Shown here one piece after another: positions 8,338 through 16,477 of a DNA stretch of 64,000 bases. This DNA comes from JAENVT01 sp039931555 (lineage in GTDB: Bacteria > Actinomycetota > Acidimicrobiia > Acidimicrobiales > Ilumatobacteraceae): positions 1 through 64,000 of the forward strand of contig JBDTRP010000159.1 of assembly GCA_039931555.1 (NCBI GenBank). The letters run 5' to 3'. Position 1 is the stretch's first letter; each line of letters starts with the position of its first letter. Position numbers and translations under genes: made by a program. The notes below the pieces were generated by a model that saw only the letters and a list, made by a program, of their open reading frames with translations, searched no databases and was not told the origin of the DNA.

Positions 8338-8808
8338 GCGCGACAGCCGGGTTCGGAGATCCTCGACGCCGGCTGTGGCACGGGCCTGGTCGGAGCCTCG
8401 CTGGCCGCGCTCGGTCATGCCCGGATCGTTGGCTTCGACCTGTCGGCGGGGATGCTCGAGCGCAGTGCGCAGCGCGGTGTCTACGGCGAGCTCCATCAGG
8501 GCTCGCTGCTCGATCGGCTGCCCTTCGATGACAGCCGGTTCGGGTCGGTGGTCTCGGTCGGCGTGTTCACCCTCGGTCACGTCGACGGTTCGGCGTTCGC
8601 CGATCTGGCCCGGGTGACGTCACCGGGCGGGCATGTGTCGATCACGTTCCGCGACGACGCCGTCGATCATCTCGGCTATCGAGTCGAGCAGCAGCGTCTG
8701 ATCGACTCCGGCACGTGGGATCTGGTGGATCGAACCGAGTCATTGCCGATGATCCACGAGGACGGCGATGACATCATGCTGCGAGTGTGGACCTGGCGCG
8801 TGCACTAG
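8338..8808 (+). pseudogene. Remnant of a class I SAM-dependent methyltransferase, N-terminus missing
   Basis: Directly after the TGA of the hydroxyacyl-CoA dehydrogenase, and in the same frame, the DNA encodes EILDAGCGTGLVGASLAALG, the SAM-binding motif I, and continues as a methyltransferase core (VVGFDLSAGML-like, RLPFDDSRFGSVVSVGVF, LARVTSPGGHVSITFRDD) to a stop at 8808. Family members normally have 40-60 residues before motif I; here there is none and no ATG, GTG or TTG before the ATG at 8452, which is beyond motif I. An ATG at 8327 opens a different frame that does not encode methyltransferase sequence. A deletion that joined the dehydrogenase to the methyltransferase body is the simplest reading. 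Confidence 0.65.
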
Positions 8809-9443
8809 TTGGCGACGGCCCGGCCTTCGTCGGCCGATGGTCGTGGCAGTGATCGCGTCGGAAGCCCGACTTCACCTTCGAGCGCTGTCATCGCCCAATC
8901 GAGCACGGTGGCGCCCTCGATCACTCCGGGGTGGGCGGCGACCTGCAGGCTGAGCCCGTCGAGCAGCGAGAGCACTCGCCAGGCGGTTGCCGCGGGATCG
9001 TCGCAGATGAACACGCCGGCCTTCACACCCTCGATCAAGGTGGCGGCCACCAGCTCCTGCCAGGCGATGTTCAGCCGGCGCGACGTGGCCCCGAGCGCCG
9101 GCCGCCGGCCGGCTTCGGCCCATGCGTCGAGCCACATCTGGAAGGCGCGGTACTCCTCGGTGCGGGCGTACGAGGCGAAAAATGTCGACAGACGCTCTGA
9201 TGCGGTGGTGCACGCCAGCATCGCCGCCTCGGTCTTTGCCAGGTCGGTTCCGGCTGCCTCCTCGAACGCTGCGGCCAGCACCTCGTCCATCGACGCGAAG
9301 TAGTGGTGGATCAACCCACTGGACGTGCCCATCTCGGCCGCCACGTCGCGGACCGTCGTGTTGGCCAGGCCTTTGCTCGTTGCGACGCGCAGCGCGGCTG
9401 CCACGATCTCCTCTCGGCGAGCGGTCGGGCTCAGGCGTGTCAC
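8805..9443 (-). CDS. TetR-family (BetI-like) transcriptional regulator
   Basis: A 212-residue regulator. The N-terminal helix-turn-helix is RREEIVAAALRVATSKGLANT followed by TVRDVAAEMGTSSGLIHHYFASMDEVL, the standard TetR DNA-binding pattern; the GLIHHYF helix resembles BetI-type repressors. The C-terminal ligand domain (AFQMWLDAWAEAGRRPAL onward) also fits that subgroup. GTG start is preceded by TACCCT six bases upstream. It faces the aminomethyltransferase-like gene across a 55-base gap that contains a palindrome, so it most likely represses that operon and itself. BetI relatives respond to choline or related amines; the inducer here is unknown. Confidence 0.88.
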   Translation of the reverse strand: MTRLSPTARREEIVAAALRVATSKGLANTTVRDVAAEMGTSSGLIHHYFASMDEVLAAAFEEAAGTDLAKTEAAMLACTTASERLSTFFASYARTEEYRAFQMWLDAWAEAGRRPALGATSRRLNIAWQELVAATLIEGVKAGVFICDDPAATAWRVLSLLDGLSLQVAAHPGVIEGATVLDWAMTALEGEVGLPTRSLPRPSADEGRAVAN

Positions 9444-9449
9444 GCTGCC

Positions 9450-9492
9450 AGGGTATCCCTTATTGCGCAGATGTCCAATAAGAGTCTACGAT
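9450..9492. promoter_or_regulatory. Divergent promoters with shared palindromic operator
   Basis: An inverted repeat CTTATTG (9459-9465) / CAATAAG (9476-9482) with inner CA...TG symmetry forms a 24-bp operator. On the plus strand TTGCGC (9463-9468), 18 bases, then TACGAT (9487-9492) ends six bases before the ATG at 9499. On the minus strand TTGGAC (9478-9473), 17 bases, then TACCCT (9455-9450) ends six bases before the TetR GTG. The palindrome thus covers both -35 boxes, as expected for an autoregulated TetR site. Confidence 0.7.
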
Positions 9493-9498
9493 CTCGCC

Positions 9499-10698
9499 AT
9501 GGTCCTCACGACGCCGTTCCACGAGCGCCTTGCCCCGTTGAACCAGACCCAACTGTGGTCGCACTGGTCGGGGTACCTGTCGGCGGTGAAGTACCAGATC
9601 TCCGACAAGTTCGAGTACTTCGCGGTGCGCAACGCGGCAGGGCTGATCGACACCTCGCCGCTCTACAAGTACCGCATTGCAGGCAGCGATGCCGGTCGCT
9701 TCCTCGGTGGCGTGCTGGCGCGCGACATCGGCGCCTGCCACGACGGCCAGGCGCAGTACACGCTGTGGTGCGACGAGCGTGGCTATGTCGTCGAGGACGG
9801 CGTGGTGATCCGCTTCGCTGCCGACGACTACATCCTCACGTCTGCCGAACCGAACCTGGCCTACTTCCGCAACCTGATCGGCTACGACCAGATCGAGATC
9901 ACCGATGTCTCCGCGGACTACGCATCGCTGGCGGTGCAAGGTCCGCGGTCGCGCGAGATCCTGGCGACGCTTGACCCGGAGATCGCCGGCCTCGGGTTCT
10001 TCCACCACGGCCCGGCCAAGATCGGCAACGTCCCCGTACACGTGTCGCGCACCGGGTACACCGGCGACCTCGGCTACGAGTTGTGGGTCGGGGCCGAGGG
10101 CGCGATCGAGATGTGGGACGCGCTGCAGGACGCGTGCAGCGGACGAGGCGTGCTGCCGGTCGGGCAGAGTGCCCTGCTGATGACACGCATCGAGGCCGGG
10201 TTGGTCCTGATCGGTGTCGACTTCCACAGCAGCCGGTTCGCGTTCAACGATCACGAATGCTCGACACCTGCCGAACTCGGCTTCGCCTGGATGTTCCGCG
10301 ACCTGGCGACATCGACGCGGCGGTTCATCGGCCGCGTCGCGATCGAACGTGAGCTCGCCGACAAGACCTCGCGTTGGAAGATGGTCGGCCTGGTCGTCGA
10401 TTGGCGCGAATGGGATCGGCATTACGGTGTCGCCGGCCTGATCCCGCCCAAGGACGAGACGCCGGTCGTCTACGAGATGATGCTGTACGACGAGGAAGGC
10501 AGCCGGGTCGGCTACACGACCAGCTTCATGTATTCGCCGATGCTGCAACGTCACATTGCCATGGCCCGCGTTCGCCCTGACCTGGCGGCCACCGGGTCGC
10601 GGGTCAACCTGGAGATCACGATCAACCACCGTTATCACACCGTCGCAGCCGTGGTCGCCCGGCCGCCGCTGTTCAACCCGCCGAGGAAGACCGCCTGA
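9499..10698 (+). CDS. Aminomethyltransferase (GcvT/dimethylglycine-demethylase-like)
   Basis: A 399-residue protein with the folate-binding GcvT fold: FAVRNAAGLIDTSPLYKYRI, ADYASLAVQGPRSREIL, VSRTGYTGDLGYELWV and a C-terminal GcvT barrel. Relatives move a methyl or aminomethyl carbon from a glycine-like substrate to tetrahydrofolate. It is not a glycine-cleavage gcvT in context, since no gcvH or gcvP lies nearby. It is the first gene after a TetR operator and overlaps the next FAD-enzyme gene (TGATG), which suggests a demethylation pathway for a methylated amine. Start ATG 9499 has a -10 six bases upstream; the longer frame reads back through the operator. Confidence 0.8.
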   Translation: MVLTTPFHERLAPLNQTQLWSHWSGYLSAVKYQISDKFEYFAVRNAAGLIDTSPLYKYRIAGSDAGRFLGGVLARDIGACHDGQAQYTLWCDERGYVVEDGVVIRFAADDYILTSAEPNLAYFRNLIGYDQIEITDVSADYASLAVQGPRSREILATLDPEIAGLGFFHHGPAKIGNVPVHVSRTGYTGDLGYELWVGAEGAIEMWDALQDACSGRGVLPVGQSALLMTRIEAGLVLIGVDFHSSRFAFNDHECSTPAELGFAWMFRDLATSTRRFIGRVAIERELADKTSRWKMVGLVVDWREWDRHYGVAGLIPPKDETPVVYEMMLYDEEGSRVGYTTSFMYSPMLQRHIAMARVRPDLAATGSRVNLEITINHRYHTVAAVVARPPLFNPPRKTA

Positions 10699-12293
10699 TG
10701 CGTGCCACGACCTCATTCGACGCGATCGTCATCGGTGGTGGCCACAACGGCTTGGTCAATGGCGCCTACCTCGCCAAGTCGGGGCTGAAGACCCTGATCA
10801 TCGAGCGGCGCCACATCGTCGGCGGTGCAGCCATCACCGAGGAGTTGATCCCCGGATTCCACTTCACCACGTTCTCCTACGCGCTGAGCCTGCTGCGGCC
10901 CGACATCATCCACGAGTTGGAGCTGACCAAGCACGGGTTCATGCCGATCCAGATGCCGAGCGCCTTCGCGCCGATGGAGAACGGCGACTACCTGCTGATG
11001 GGTACCGATCGCAACACCAATCTCAAAGAGATCGCCCGGCACTCCAAGCATGACGCCGACGCGATGGATCAATATGAGTTCGACATGGCGCAGGTGTGCC
11101 AGGTGTTGAAGCCGCTGGTCGATTCGGCGCCGCCGAACCTGTTCGGCAACGACCCGGCCGATGCATTGCAACTCGCCGACCTCGCCAAGCGGATGAAGTC
11201 GCTGCCGTCGCGGGTGCTGCAGAACTGCATCCGGTTGCTGACCGGCAGCTCGGCCGACTTCCTCGACGACTACTTCGACAGCGACATCATCAAGGGTTGG
11301 TTGTCGTCGTCGAGCATCATCGGCAGCAAGGTCGGGCCGCGCTCGCAGGGCAGTGGGCTGGTGCTACTGTTCCACAACCTCGGTGAGCACGACGGACACT
11401 TCGGCTCGTGGGCCTTCCACAAGGGTGGTAACGGCGGGTTCACGCAAGTGTTGGCCCGCGCCGCCCAGGCGTTCGGTGCCGAGATCGTGGTCGACACGCC
11501 GGTCAGCCACGTGATCACCAGCAACGGCCGGGCGACCGGCGTCGCCCTGGCCGATGGCACAGAGTTGCAGGCCAAGGTCGTGGTTTCGTCACTCGATCCG
11601 CGGCGCACGTTCACCCAGCTGGTCGACCCGGCCGATCTGCCGATCGAGCTCAACGAGAGCATTCGCCGCTTTCGGTTCCAGGGCACGTCGGCCAAGGTCA
11701 ACTTCGCCCTCGATGGATCCCCCCACTACCCGGCGCTCGGCGATCGCACCGATCAGTTCCGCGGGTTCACCAACATCGGCCCGTCTATGGACTACCTCGA
11801 GCGGGCCTACGACGACGCCAAGTACGGGTGGTACAGCAAGCGCCCATACATCGACGCATGCCTGCAGTCGTTCGTCGATCCCGACATGGCACCGCCCGGC
11901 AAGCACGTGATGTCGTGCTTCATCCAGTACGCGCCGTACGAGCTGAAAGGCAGCGATTGGGACACCGAACGGCAAGGGTTCGGCGACACCGTGCAGGCCA
12001 CGATCGAGTCGTTCTTCCCGGGCTTCGGCGATCTCGTGCTACACCGCGAGGTGGTGACCCCGCTCGACATCGAGCGGGTCGTCGGTCTCAGCGAGGGCAA
12101 CATCTTCGCCGGCGAGTTCCTCGCGCCGCAGATGTACTTCTTCCGCCCGGCGCCCGGCTGGAACCAGTATCGCACCCCGATCGACGGGTACTACCAGTGC
12201 GGCTCGGGCACTCACCCCGGGGGCTGTGTCTCCGGCGGACCCGGCAAGCTGGCCTCGCAACAGATCATCGGTGACCTGACCCGTAAGGGCTGA
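10698..12293 (+). CDS. FAD-dependent oxidoreductase, phytoene-desaturase/PYROXD2-like
   Basis: A 531-residue flavoprotein. The N-terminal dinucleotide fold DAIVIGGGHNGLVNGAYLAK plus RRHIVGGAAITEE and the C-terminal FAD motif GYYQCGSGTHPGGCVSGGPGK place it in the phytoene dehydrogenase-related (PYROXD2-like) NAD(P)/FAD family, not among true carotenoid enzymes. The start overlaps the preceding aminomethyltransferase stop by one base, so the two are a translationally coupled pair under the TetR regulator. It may oxidise the amine whose methyl carbon the partner transfers to folate; this is inference. A repeat element lies just after the stop. Confidence 0.8.
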   Translation: MRATTSFDAIVIGGGHNGLVNGAYLAKSGLKTLIIERRHIVGGAAITEELIPGFHFTTFSYALSLLRPDIIHELELTKHGFMPIQMPSAFAPMENGDYLLMGTDRNTNLKEIARHSKHDADAMDQYEFDMAQVCQVLKPLVDSAPPNLFGNDPADALQLADLAKRMKSLPSRVLQNCIRLLTGSSADFLDDYFDSDIIKGWLSSSSIIGSKVGPRSQGSGLVLLFHNLGEHDGHFGSWAFHKGGNGGFTQVLARAAQAFGAEIVVDTPVSHVITSNGRATGVALADGTELQAKVVVSSLDPRRTFTQLVDPADLPIELNESIRRFRFQGTSAKVNFALDGSPHYPALGDRTDQFRGFTNIGPSMDYLERAYDDAKYGWYSKRPYIDACLQSFVDPDMAPPGKHVMSCFIQYAPYELKGSDWDTERQGFGDTVQATIESFFPGFGDLVLHREVVTPLDIERVVGLSEGNIFAGEFLAPQMYFFRPAPGWNQYRTPIDGYYQCGSGTHPGGCVSGGPGKLASQQIIGDLTRKG

Positions 12294-12328
12294 GCCACCT
12301 GCTGCTCGCGGGACCCGGTTCTGGCGCC

Positions 12329-12429
12329 GTGAGTCGGATCGCGCGCCGGACGCGACACCCGACTCACACCGGCTCGAATTGCGTCGAGGCGTGAGTCCAA
12401 TCACGCGCCGGGCGCGACACTCGACTCAC
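12329..12429 (+). repeat. 101-bp dispersed element, copy 1: two 39-bp imperfect palindromes 23 bp apart
   Basis: Palindromes occupy 12329-12367 and 12391-12429. Each begins GTGAGTC and ends GACTCAC, with a GC-rich core containing CGCGCCG and CGCGACAC. The same arrangement, with equal palindrome lengths and equal 23-bp spacer, is found in inverse orientation at 53149-53249. It lies between the end of the FAD oxidoreductase gene and the next gene in the same direction, and may act as a transcript 3' structure. This resembles REP/BIME elements; no RAYT transposase is in the window. Confidence 0.8.
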
Positions 12430-12445
12430 ACCCCTGCACCCTGTC

Positions 12446-12565
12446 GCGAATCGTCTGTGACGTTTGGATCTCGGCGGCACGCTCGTTCCCGACCCTCGGC
12501 CGGCCGGTCAGTGTGGCGCCCAGATCCGAACGCAGCAGGTCTCGTATCGTCACTGACGATTCGCA
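12446..12565. repeat. Long interrupted inverted repeat in a gene-free stretch
   Basis: The 383-base gap 12294-12676 holds the palindrome pair and then this structure. GCGAATCGTC-T-GTGACG (12446-12462) is matched in reverse by CGTCAC-T-GACGATTCGC (12549-12565). An inner pair, CGTTTGGATCTCGGCG (12461-12476) and CGCCCAGATCCGAACG (12517-12532), continues the stem after a bulge. It sits about 110 bases before the start at 12677 and could be a structured leader, a terminator or a small mobile remnant. Confidence 0.5.
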
Positions 12566-12676
12566 ACGGGCTTGATTGTGGGCCACACCCCGGACGGCAC
12601 GTTCGCCAGGCACGAACCCCTCTGATGTACCGAACGGTGATCGGGGGTACGGTTCGTCGGGTCGAAATGAGGTTGC

Positions 12677-13852
12677 ATGACCGACATCGAAGCGGTTGAA
12701 GCCACATCTGCCAGAACCGCGAAGGCGGAGCCCTTCCGGTTCTTCGACAACCGCGAGAAGTACCTGTTGTTCGTGATGACGACCAGTGAGAAGGCCGAGG
12801 TGGCTGCACGAATCGGCCGTGAACTGGGCCACATCGTGCCGCGGCCGCCCGCCCTTCGGGTGTTCGATGCCGGCACGGGCAACGGCATGGTGTTGAGCCA
12901 GGTGTTGCGAGACCTGCATCGCCGACTGCCGACCGTTCCGTTCTTCGTGGTCGGCAAGGAAGTCAGCATGGAGGACACCCGCCTGACGCTGGCGACGCTG
13001 CCCGACCGGTTGGCCGAGCATCCGCAATCCGTGGTCGTTCTGACCAACATGTTCTATGCCGAGGCACCGCACCTGTTCCCGAGATCGGCCGAGTTCCACG
13101 ACACGGTGCGCTGGATCGACGTGCCACTGAAGGGCGCCAGCGCGCACGAGTTCTTCCAGCAGATCCACGAGCTCGACGACCACCTGACGCAGGGGTGGCA
13201 GACGGCCTCGAGCCCGAAGACCGGGAACCCGGTGTACGTCACGCCGTCGGTGATGGTGCTGTACCGCGAAGACCACGCCTTCGCGCTCAACGACCTGATC
13301 CCCCGGCCGACCCGCGGCCCGCAACCATTCGAGTACGACCTCGTGCTGGCCGCCCAGCCGTATCGCAGCCGCACCTCGGCCGAGACCAAGGTCAAGAACG
13401 TGCTGGCGCCGTTGGCCAGGGCGCTCGCACCGGCCGGGCGGCTGGTGGTCGTGCAGTCGACCGGCCACGATCCCGGGATGGAGATCATCCGCAGGATCTG
13501 GCCCGCCGAGGACCCCTTTGCCACGCCGCGGCACTCGCTGATCAAAGAGCTCGACGCGCAGTTGAACGGCGACACCATCGCCGATTTCGGGTTCGAGGGC
13601 ACCAGCGACGCTGCCTCGCTGTTCAGCTACCACCTGCACGCAATGCCGAACGAAGTCTCCAATCGCATCAGCACATCGACGACGATGGCCGCGTGGAACG
13701 CCGCGGTCTACGTGGCCCAGGTCGAGGACGAGCGGACGGCGGACGTGTTGATGGAAGGCAGGTATCTCGATGCCACTGCGGACGTGGTGTTGAAGCACGG
13801 AGGCCTCTGGTTTCAGGACGAGTCGTTCGTCGTGGTACGCCATGGGTCGTGA
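12677..13852 (+). CDS. SAM-methyltransferase-like protein of unknown specificity
   Basis: A 391-residue soluble protein. Residues 62-70 read VFDAGTGNG, a good class I SAM-binding motif, followed by a helix and VVGKEVSMEDTR. A later LAPLARALAPAGRLVVVQSTG fits the strand 5/motif IV-to-VI region of methyltransferases. An inserted segment around residues 130-220 (TVRWIDVPLKGASAHEFFQQ) is unusual. I do not recognise a characterised subfamily or substrate. The start is preceded by GAGG, and the stop overlaps the next gene (GTGA). Function cannot be assigned beyond probable methyl transfer. Confidence 0.65.
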   Translation: MTDIEAVEATSARTAKAEPFRFFDNREKYLLFVMTTSEKAEVAARIGRELGHIVPRPPALRVFDAGTGNGMVLSQVLRDLHRRLPTVPFFVVGKEVSMEDTRLTLATLPDRLAEHPQSVVVLTNMFYAEAPHLFPRSAEFHDTVRWIDVPLKGASAHEFFQQIHELDDHLTQGWQTASSPKTGNPVYVTPSVMVLYREDHAFALNDLIPRPTRGPQPFEYDLVLAAQPYRSRTSAETKVKNVLAPLARALAPAGRLVVVQSTGHDPGMEIIRRIWPAEDPFATPRHSLIKELDAQLNGDTIADFGFEGTSDAASLFSYHLHAMPNEVSNRISTSTTMAAWNAAVYVAQVEDERTADVLMEGRYLDATADVVLKHGGLWFQDESFVVVRHGS

Positions 13853-14337
13853 ACCCGCAAGACGCAGTCGTCGCCCACCTTCAGCGTCTCGGCGCCGACC
13901 ACGAGATCGTTCCCTGCGACCCTGCGCTCGCTGACACGGCCGCGTTCTGCGAGGCCTACGGCTACTCGCCCGATGACTCGGCCAACACGATCATTGTCAT
14001 CGGCAAGGGCGAGATGCCGCGCCCGGTGGCCTGCGTGGTGCTGGCGACGACGCGGCTCGATGTCAACGGCGTCGTCCGCAAGCGTCTCGAGGTCCGCAAG
14101 GCATCGTTCGCTTCGCCAGACGAGACGATTCAACGGACCGGGATGGAGATCGGCGGGGTCACCGCCTTCGCGTTGCCGGACGGCCTCCCGATCTGGATCG
14201 ATGCGGCGGTCATGGCCCGCGAACGGATCATCCTCGGTGGTGGAAGCCGGTCGATCAAGGTGCTGACGCCACCCTCGACGCTGGCGATGCTCGACGGTGC
14301 GGTCGTGATCGACGAGTTGGCCCGCCCGCGCGAATGA
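13849..14337 (+). CDS. YbaK/aminoacyl-tRNA deacylase-family protein
   Basis: A 162-residue single-domain protein of the YbaK/ProX superfamily, whose members hydrolyse mis-charged aminoacyl-tRNAs. The family core is visible: TIIVIGKGEMPRPVACVVLA, VRKRLEVRKASFASPDE, and TGMEIGGVTAFALPDGLPIW, with the conserved Lys residues in the RLEVRKASF stretch and the GGV turn. GTG 13849 overlaps the previous stop; the next gene begins within ATGA of its end. The amino acid edited is not evident. Confidence 0.85.
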   Translation: MNPQDAVVAHLQRLGADHEIVPCDPALADTAAFCEAYGYSPDDSANTIIVIGKGEMPRPVACVVLATTRLDVNGVVRKRLEVRKASFASPDETIQRTGMEIGGVTAFALPDGLPIWIDAAVMARERIILGGGSRSIKVLTPPSTLAMLDGAVVIDELARPRE

Positions 14338-15383
14338 CCGACGGCCGCCTCTCGATGCTGGTGACGGCCGATGACAGCACCGGCGCGACCGAGGCGGGCG
14401 CCGCGTGCGCCGACGTCGGTCTACACGTGTACGTGATCCCGATCGGGGCAGTCCCGGCGAAGGTTCCCCACGACAGTTGTGTCGTGATCGACCTGCGTTC
14501 GCGCCACGAGACGGCCGACGAAGCGCGGCGGCGGATCACGGCGACGACCACCGATGTGCACCGGGTGCACAAGATCGACTCCACCCTGCGCGGCAACTGG
14601 GCAGCGGAGGCATCGGCGCTGGTCGACTCCGGGCGCCGAGTCGTGATGATCCCGTCTCACCCGCTGGTCGGGCGGGTCTGTGCCGGGGGCGTGGTGTACG
14701 TGAACGGCGTGCCGCTTGCCGAGAGCGAGATCGGCAACGATCCCCGCCTTCCGGTGCGCAGCAGCCGGCCGAGTGAGACGTTGGCGGGCGACGAGATCGC
14801 CGATGCCGACGCTCTCGCGGCGTGGCTGGCCACGACGAACGCTGGGGTGGCGATCGTCGATGCCGCCACCCTCGCGGACATCGACCGCCTGGTCGCCATG
14901 GCGTTGCGACTTCCCGACGTCATCCTGGTCGGCCCGGCCTCGGTCGTCGCCGCCGTCGCGGTTATCCGGTCGCCGGGCGGCGCCGCGACGGAGCTCCCGA
15001 TGCCACACCTCCCGACGCCGATCGTCGCAGTGTGCGCCAGCCTGCACCCGGTCAGCCGGGCCCAGATCGCTAAGTTGGTCGACGCGGGCATCGATGTGGT
15101 CACGTCGTCGCAGGTACGCACGACCGAGTCGGCCGCGATCGTTGCCGAGGTCGCCGAACGCGGTCGCCGGCTGGTGGCAGCGAAGCGGGCGCGAAGCGTG
15201 ATCCTGGTGGGCGGCGACACGGCCGAGGCATTCATTGGCGACAGCGTGGTGCGCGTGTTCGGCTCGATCGGCGTCGGCGTCAGTCTGGGCCAGGCAGGCA
15301 TCGATGGCGCGACGCTGCGCTTGGCCTGCAAACCCGGTGGCTTCGGCGCACCCAATACGCTGGTGGACCTGGTGACCTCATGA
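14334..15383 (+). CDS. Four-carbon acid sugar kinase family protein (DtnK/OtnK-like)
   Basis: A 349-residue protein of the DUF1537 family, whose characterised members phosphorylate D-threonate, D-erythronate or similar four-carbon acids. The N-terminal LVTADDSTGATEAGAACAD resembles the family's LxADDxTGA motif; HKIDSTLRGNW is the second conserved block; and the C-terminal nucleotide-binding portion has VILVGGDTAEAF and the terminal KPGGFGAPNTLVDL. It overlaps a PdxA-like gene by four bases. That kinase-plus-PdxA2 pairing is the known D-threonate pathway to dihydroxyacetone phosphate, which makes threonate-type acids the best guess for substrate. Confidence 0.85.
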   Translation: MTDGRLSMLVTADDSTGATEAGAACADVGLHVYVIPIGAVPAKVPHDSCVVIDLRSRHETADEARRRITATTTDVHRVHKIDSTLRGNWAAEASALVDSGRRVVMIPSHPLVGRVCAGGVVYVNGVPLAESEIGNDPRLPVRSSRPSETLAGDEIADADALAAWLATTNAGVAIVDAATLADIDRLVAMALRLPDVILVGPASVVAAVAVIRSPGGAATELPMPHLPTPIVAVCASLHPVSRAQIAKLVDAGIDVVTSSQVRTTESAAIVAEVAERGRRLVAAKRARSVILVGGDTAEAFIGDSVVRVFGSIGVGVSLGQAGIDGATLRLACKPGGFGAPNTLVDLVTS

Positions 15384-16399
15384 CCGCAGCAACCCCCCCC
15401 AACCCATCACCTTCGATCAGACCGATGGCGATCACGATGGGCGACGCCAGTGGTGTCGGGCCCGAGATCGTGCTGCGTCGCGCTTCGGATGGGGCATTCG
15501 CCGATGACACGATCGTCGTCTACGGCGATGCCGCCATCTTGCGCCACGGTGCCGAGCTGCTCGGTCTCGACGTGGAGATCGAGGCGATCAGCGAGCCGGG
15601 GCAGTGGCGCACCGGCCCGCTGCAGGTCGTCGATGCAGGCCTGCTGTCCGGCAGCGATCATCGCCCGGGTGTCATCGATGCTGCAGCCGGATCGGCCGCA
15701 CGCACATACGTTCTCGACGCGACCCGAGACGCGATTGCCGGAACGCTCGCCGGCATCGTGACGATGCCGATGAACAAGGAGGCGACGCAACTCTCGGACC
15801 CAGGTTTCGTCGGTCACACCGAGTTGATCGCTGCCGCGTGTGGCGTGAAGCGGTTCACGATGATGCTGACCGCCGGCGATCTCGCAGTCACGCATGTCAG
15901 CACGCACGTGTCGTTGCGAGAGGCGATCCGGCGGGTCACCACGGCCCGCGTCACGGAAGTGATCGAACTGACCTACGAGACGCTGCACCGCTTCCTCGAC
16001 GGGCCGAGGATCGCAGTCTGCGGTGTCAACCCGCACGCGGGTGAGCATGGCCTGTTCGGCTCGGAAGACGCCGACCAGATCGTGCCGGCCATCGAGGCGG
16101 CTCGGGCCGCTGGTATGGATGTCAGCGGCCCGCACCCGGCAGACACCGTGTTCCACCAGGCAGTGCATCGCAAGCGGTTCGATGCAATCGTGTGCATGTA
16201 CCACGACCAGGGTCACACCCCGATGAAGTTGTTGGCCTTCGAGAGCGGCGTCAACGTGACGGTCGGGTTGCCGATCGTGCGCACATCGGTCGACCACGGC
16301 ACGGCCTTCGACATCGCCTGGCAGGGTGTTGCATTCACCGGCTCGCTCGATCACGCCCTCAGCTGGGCGCGGCGGCTGGCGGGCCCAGACGGTCGGTGA
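15380..16399 (+). CDS. PdxA-family dehydrogenase (probable 4-phospho-D-threonate dehydrogenase, PdxA2)
   Basis: A 339-residue NAD-dependent metal-binding dehydrogenase. The N-terminal PMAITMGDASGVGPEIVLR, GIVTMPMNKEAT, the His-bearing GFVGHTELIA and VCMYHDQGHTPMKLLAF match PdxA and PdxA2. True PdxA oxidises 4-hydroxythreonine 4-phosphate for vitamin B6, but the immediate overlap with a DtnK-like kinase favours PdxA2, which oxidises and decarboxylates 4-phospho-threonate. The window has no other pyridoxine gene. Confidence in family is high, in the exact substrate moderate. Confidence 0.85.
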   Translation: MTAATPPNPSPSIRPMAITMGDASGVGPEIVLRRASDGAFADDTIVVYGDAAILRHGAELLGLDVEIEAISEPGQWRTGPLQVVDAGLLSGSDHRPGVIDAAAGSAARTYVLDATRDAIAGTLAGIVTMPMNKEATQLSDPGFVGHTELIAAACGVKRFTMMLTAGDLAVTHVSTHVSLREAIRRVTTARVTEVIELTYETLHRFLDGPRIAVCGVNPHAGEHGLFGSEDADQIVPAIEAARAAGMDVSGPHPADTVFHQAVHRKRFDAIVCMYHDQGHTPMKLLAFESGVNVTVGLPIVRTSVDHGTAFDIAWQGVAFTGSLDHALSWARRLAGPDGR

Positions 16400-16477
16400 T
16401 CAATGAGCCGTAGGTCGGCGATCGCTCATGTCGCCGGCCCGGCGCGCTGTTCACCCACCGTCGCCAGCGGAGTGGTT

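Noticed and set aside
8327..8617. Short frame beginning MSTERDS overlapping the dehydrogenase stop (ATGA)
   Set aside because: The overlap looks like translational coupling, but the frame encodes no methyltransferase sequence; the true motif I is in the next frame.
9499..10698. gcvT of the glycine cleavage system
   Set aside because: No gcvH, gcvP or lipoate genes nearby; coupled to an FAD oxidoreductase and a TetR operator instead.
12329..12429. CRISPR array
   Set aside because: Only two repeat units, each itself a palindrome, with a spacer conserved in part in the second copy; no cas genes.
15380..16399. Pyridoxine biosynthesis pdxA
   Set aside because: Coupled by overlap to a DUF1537 kinase, the context of PdxA2; no other vitamin B6 gene in the window.
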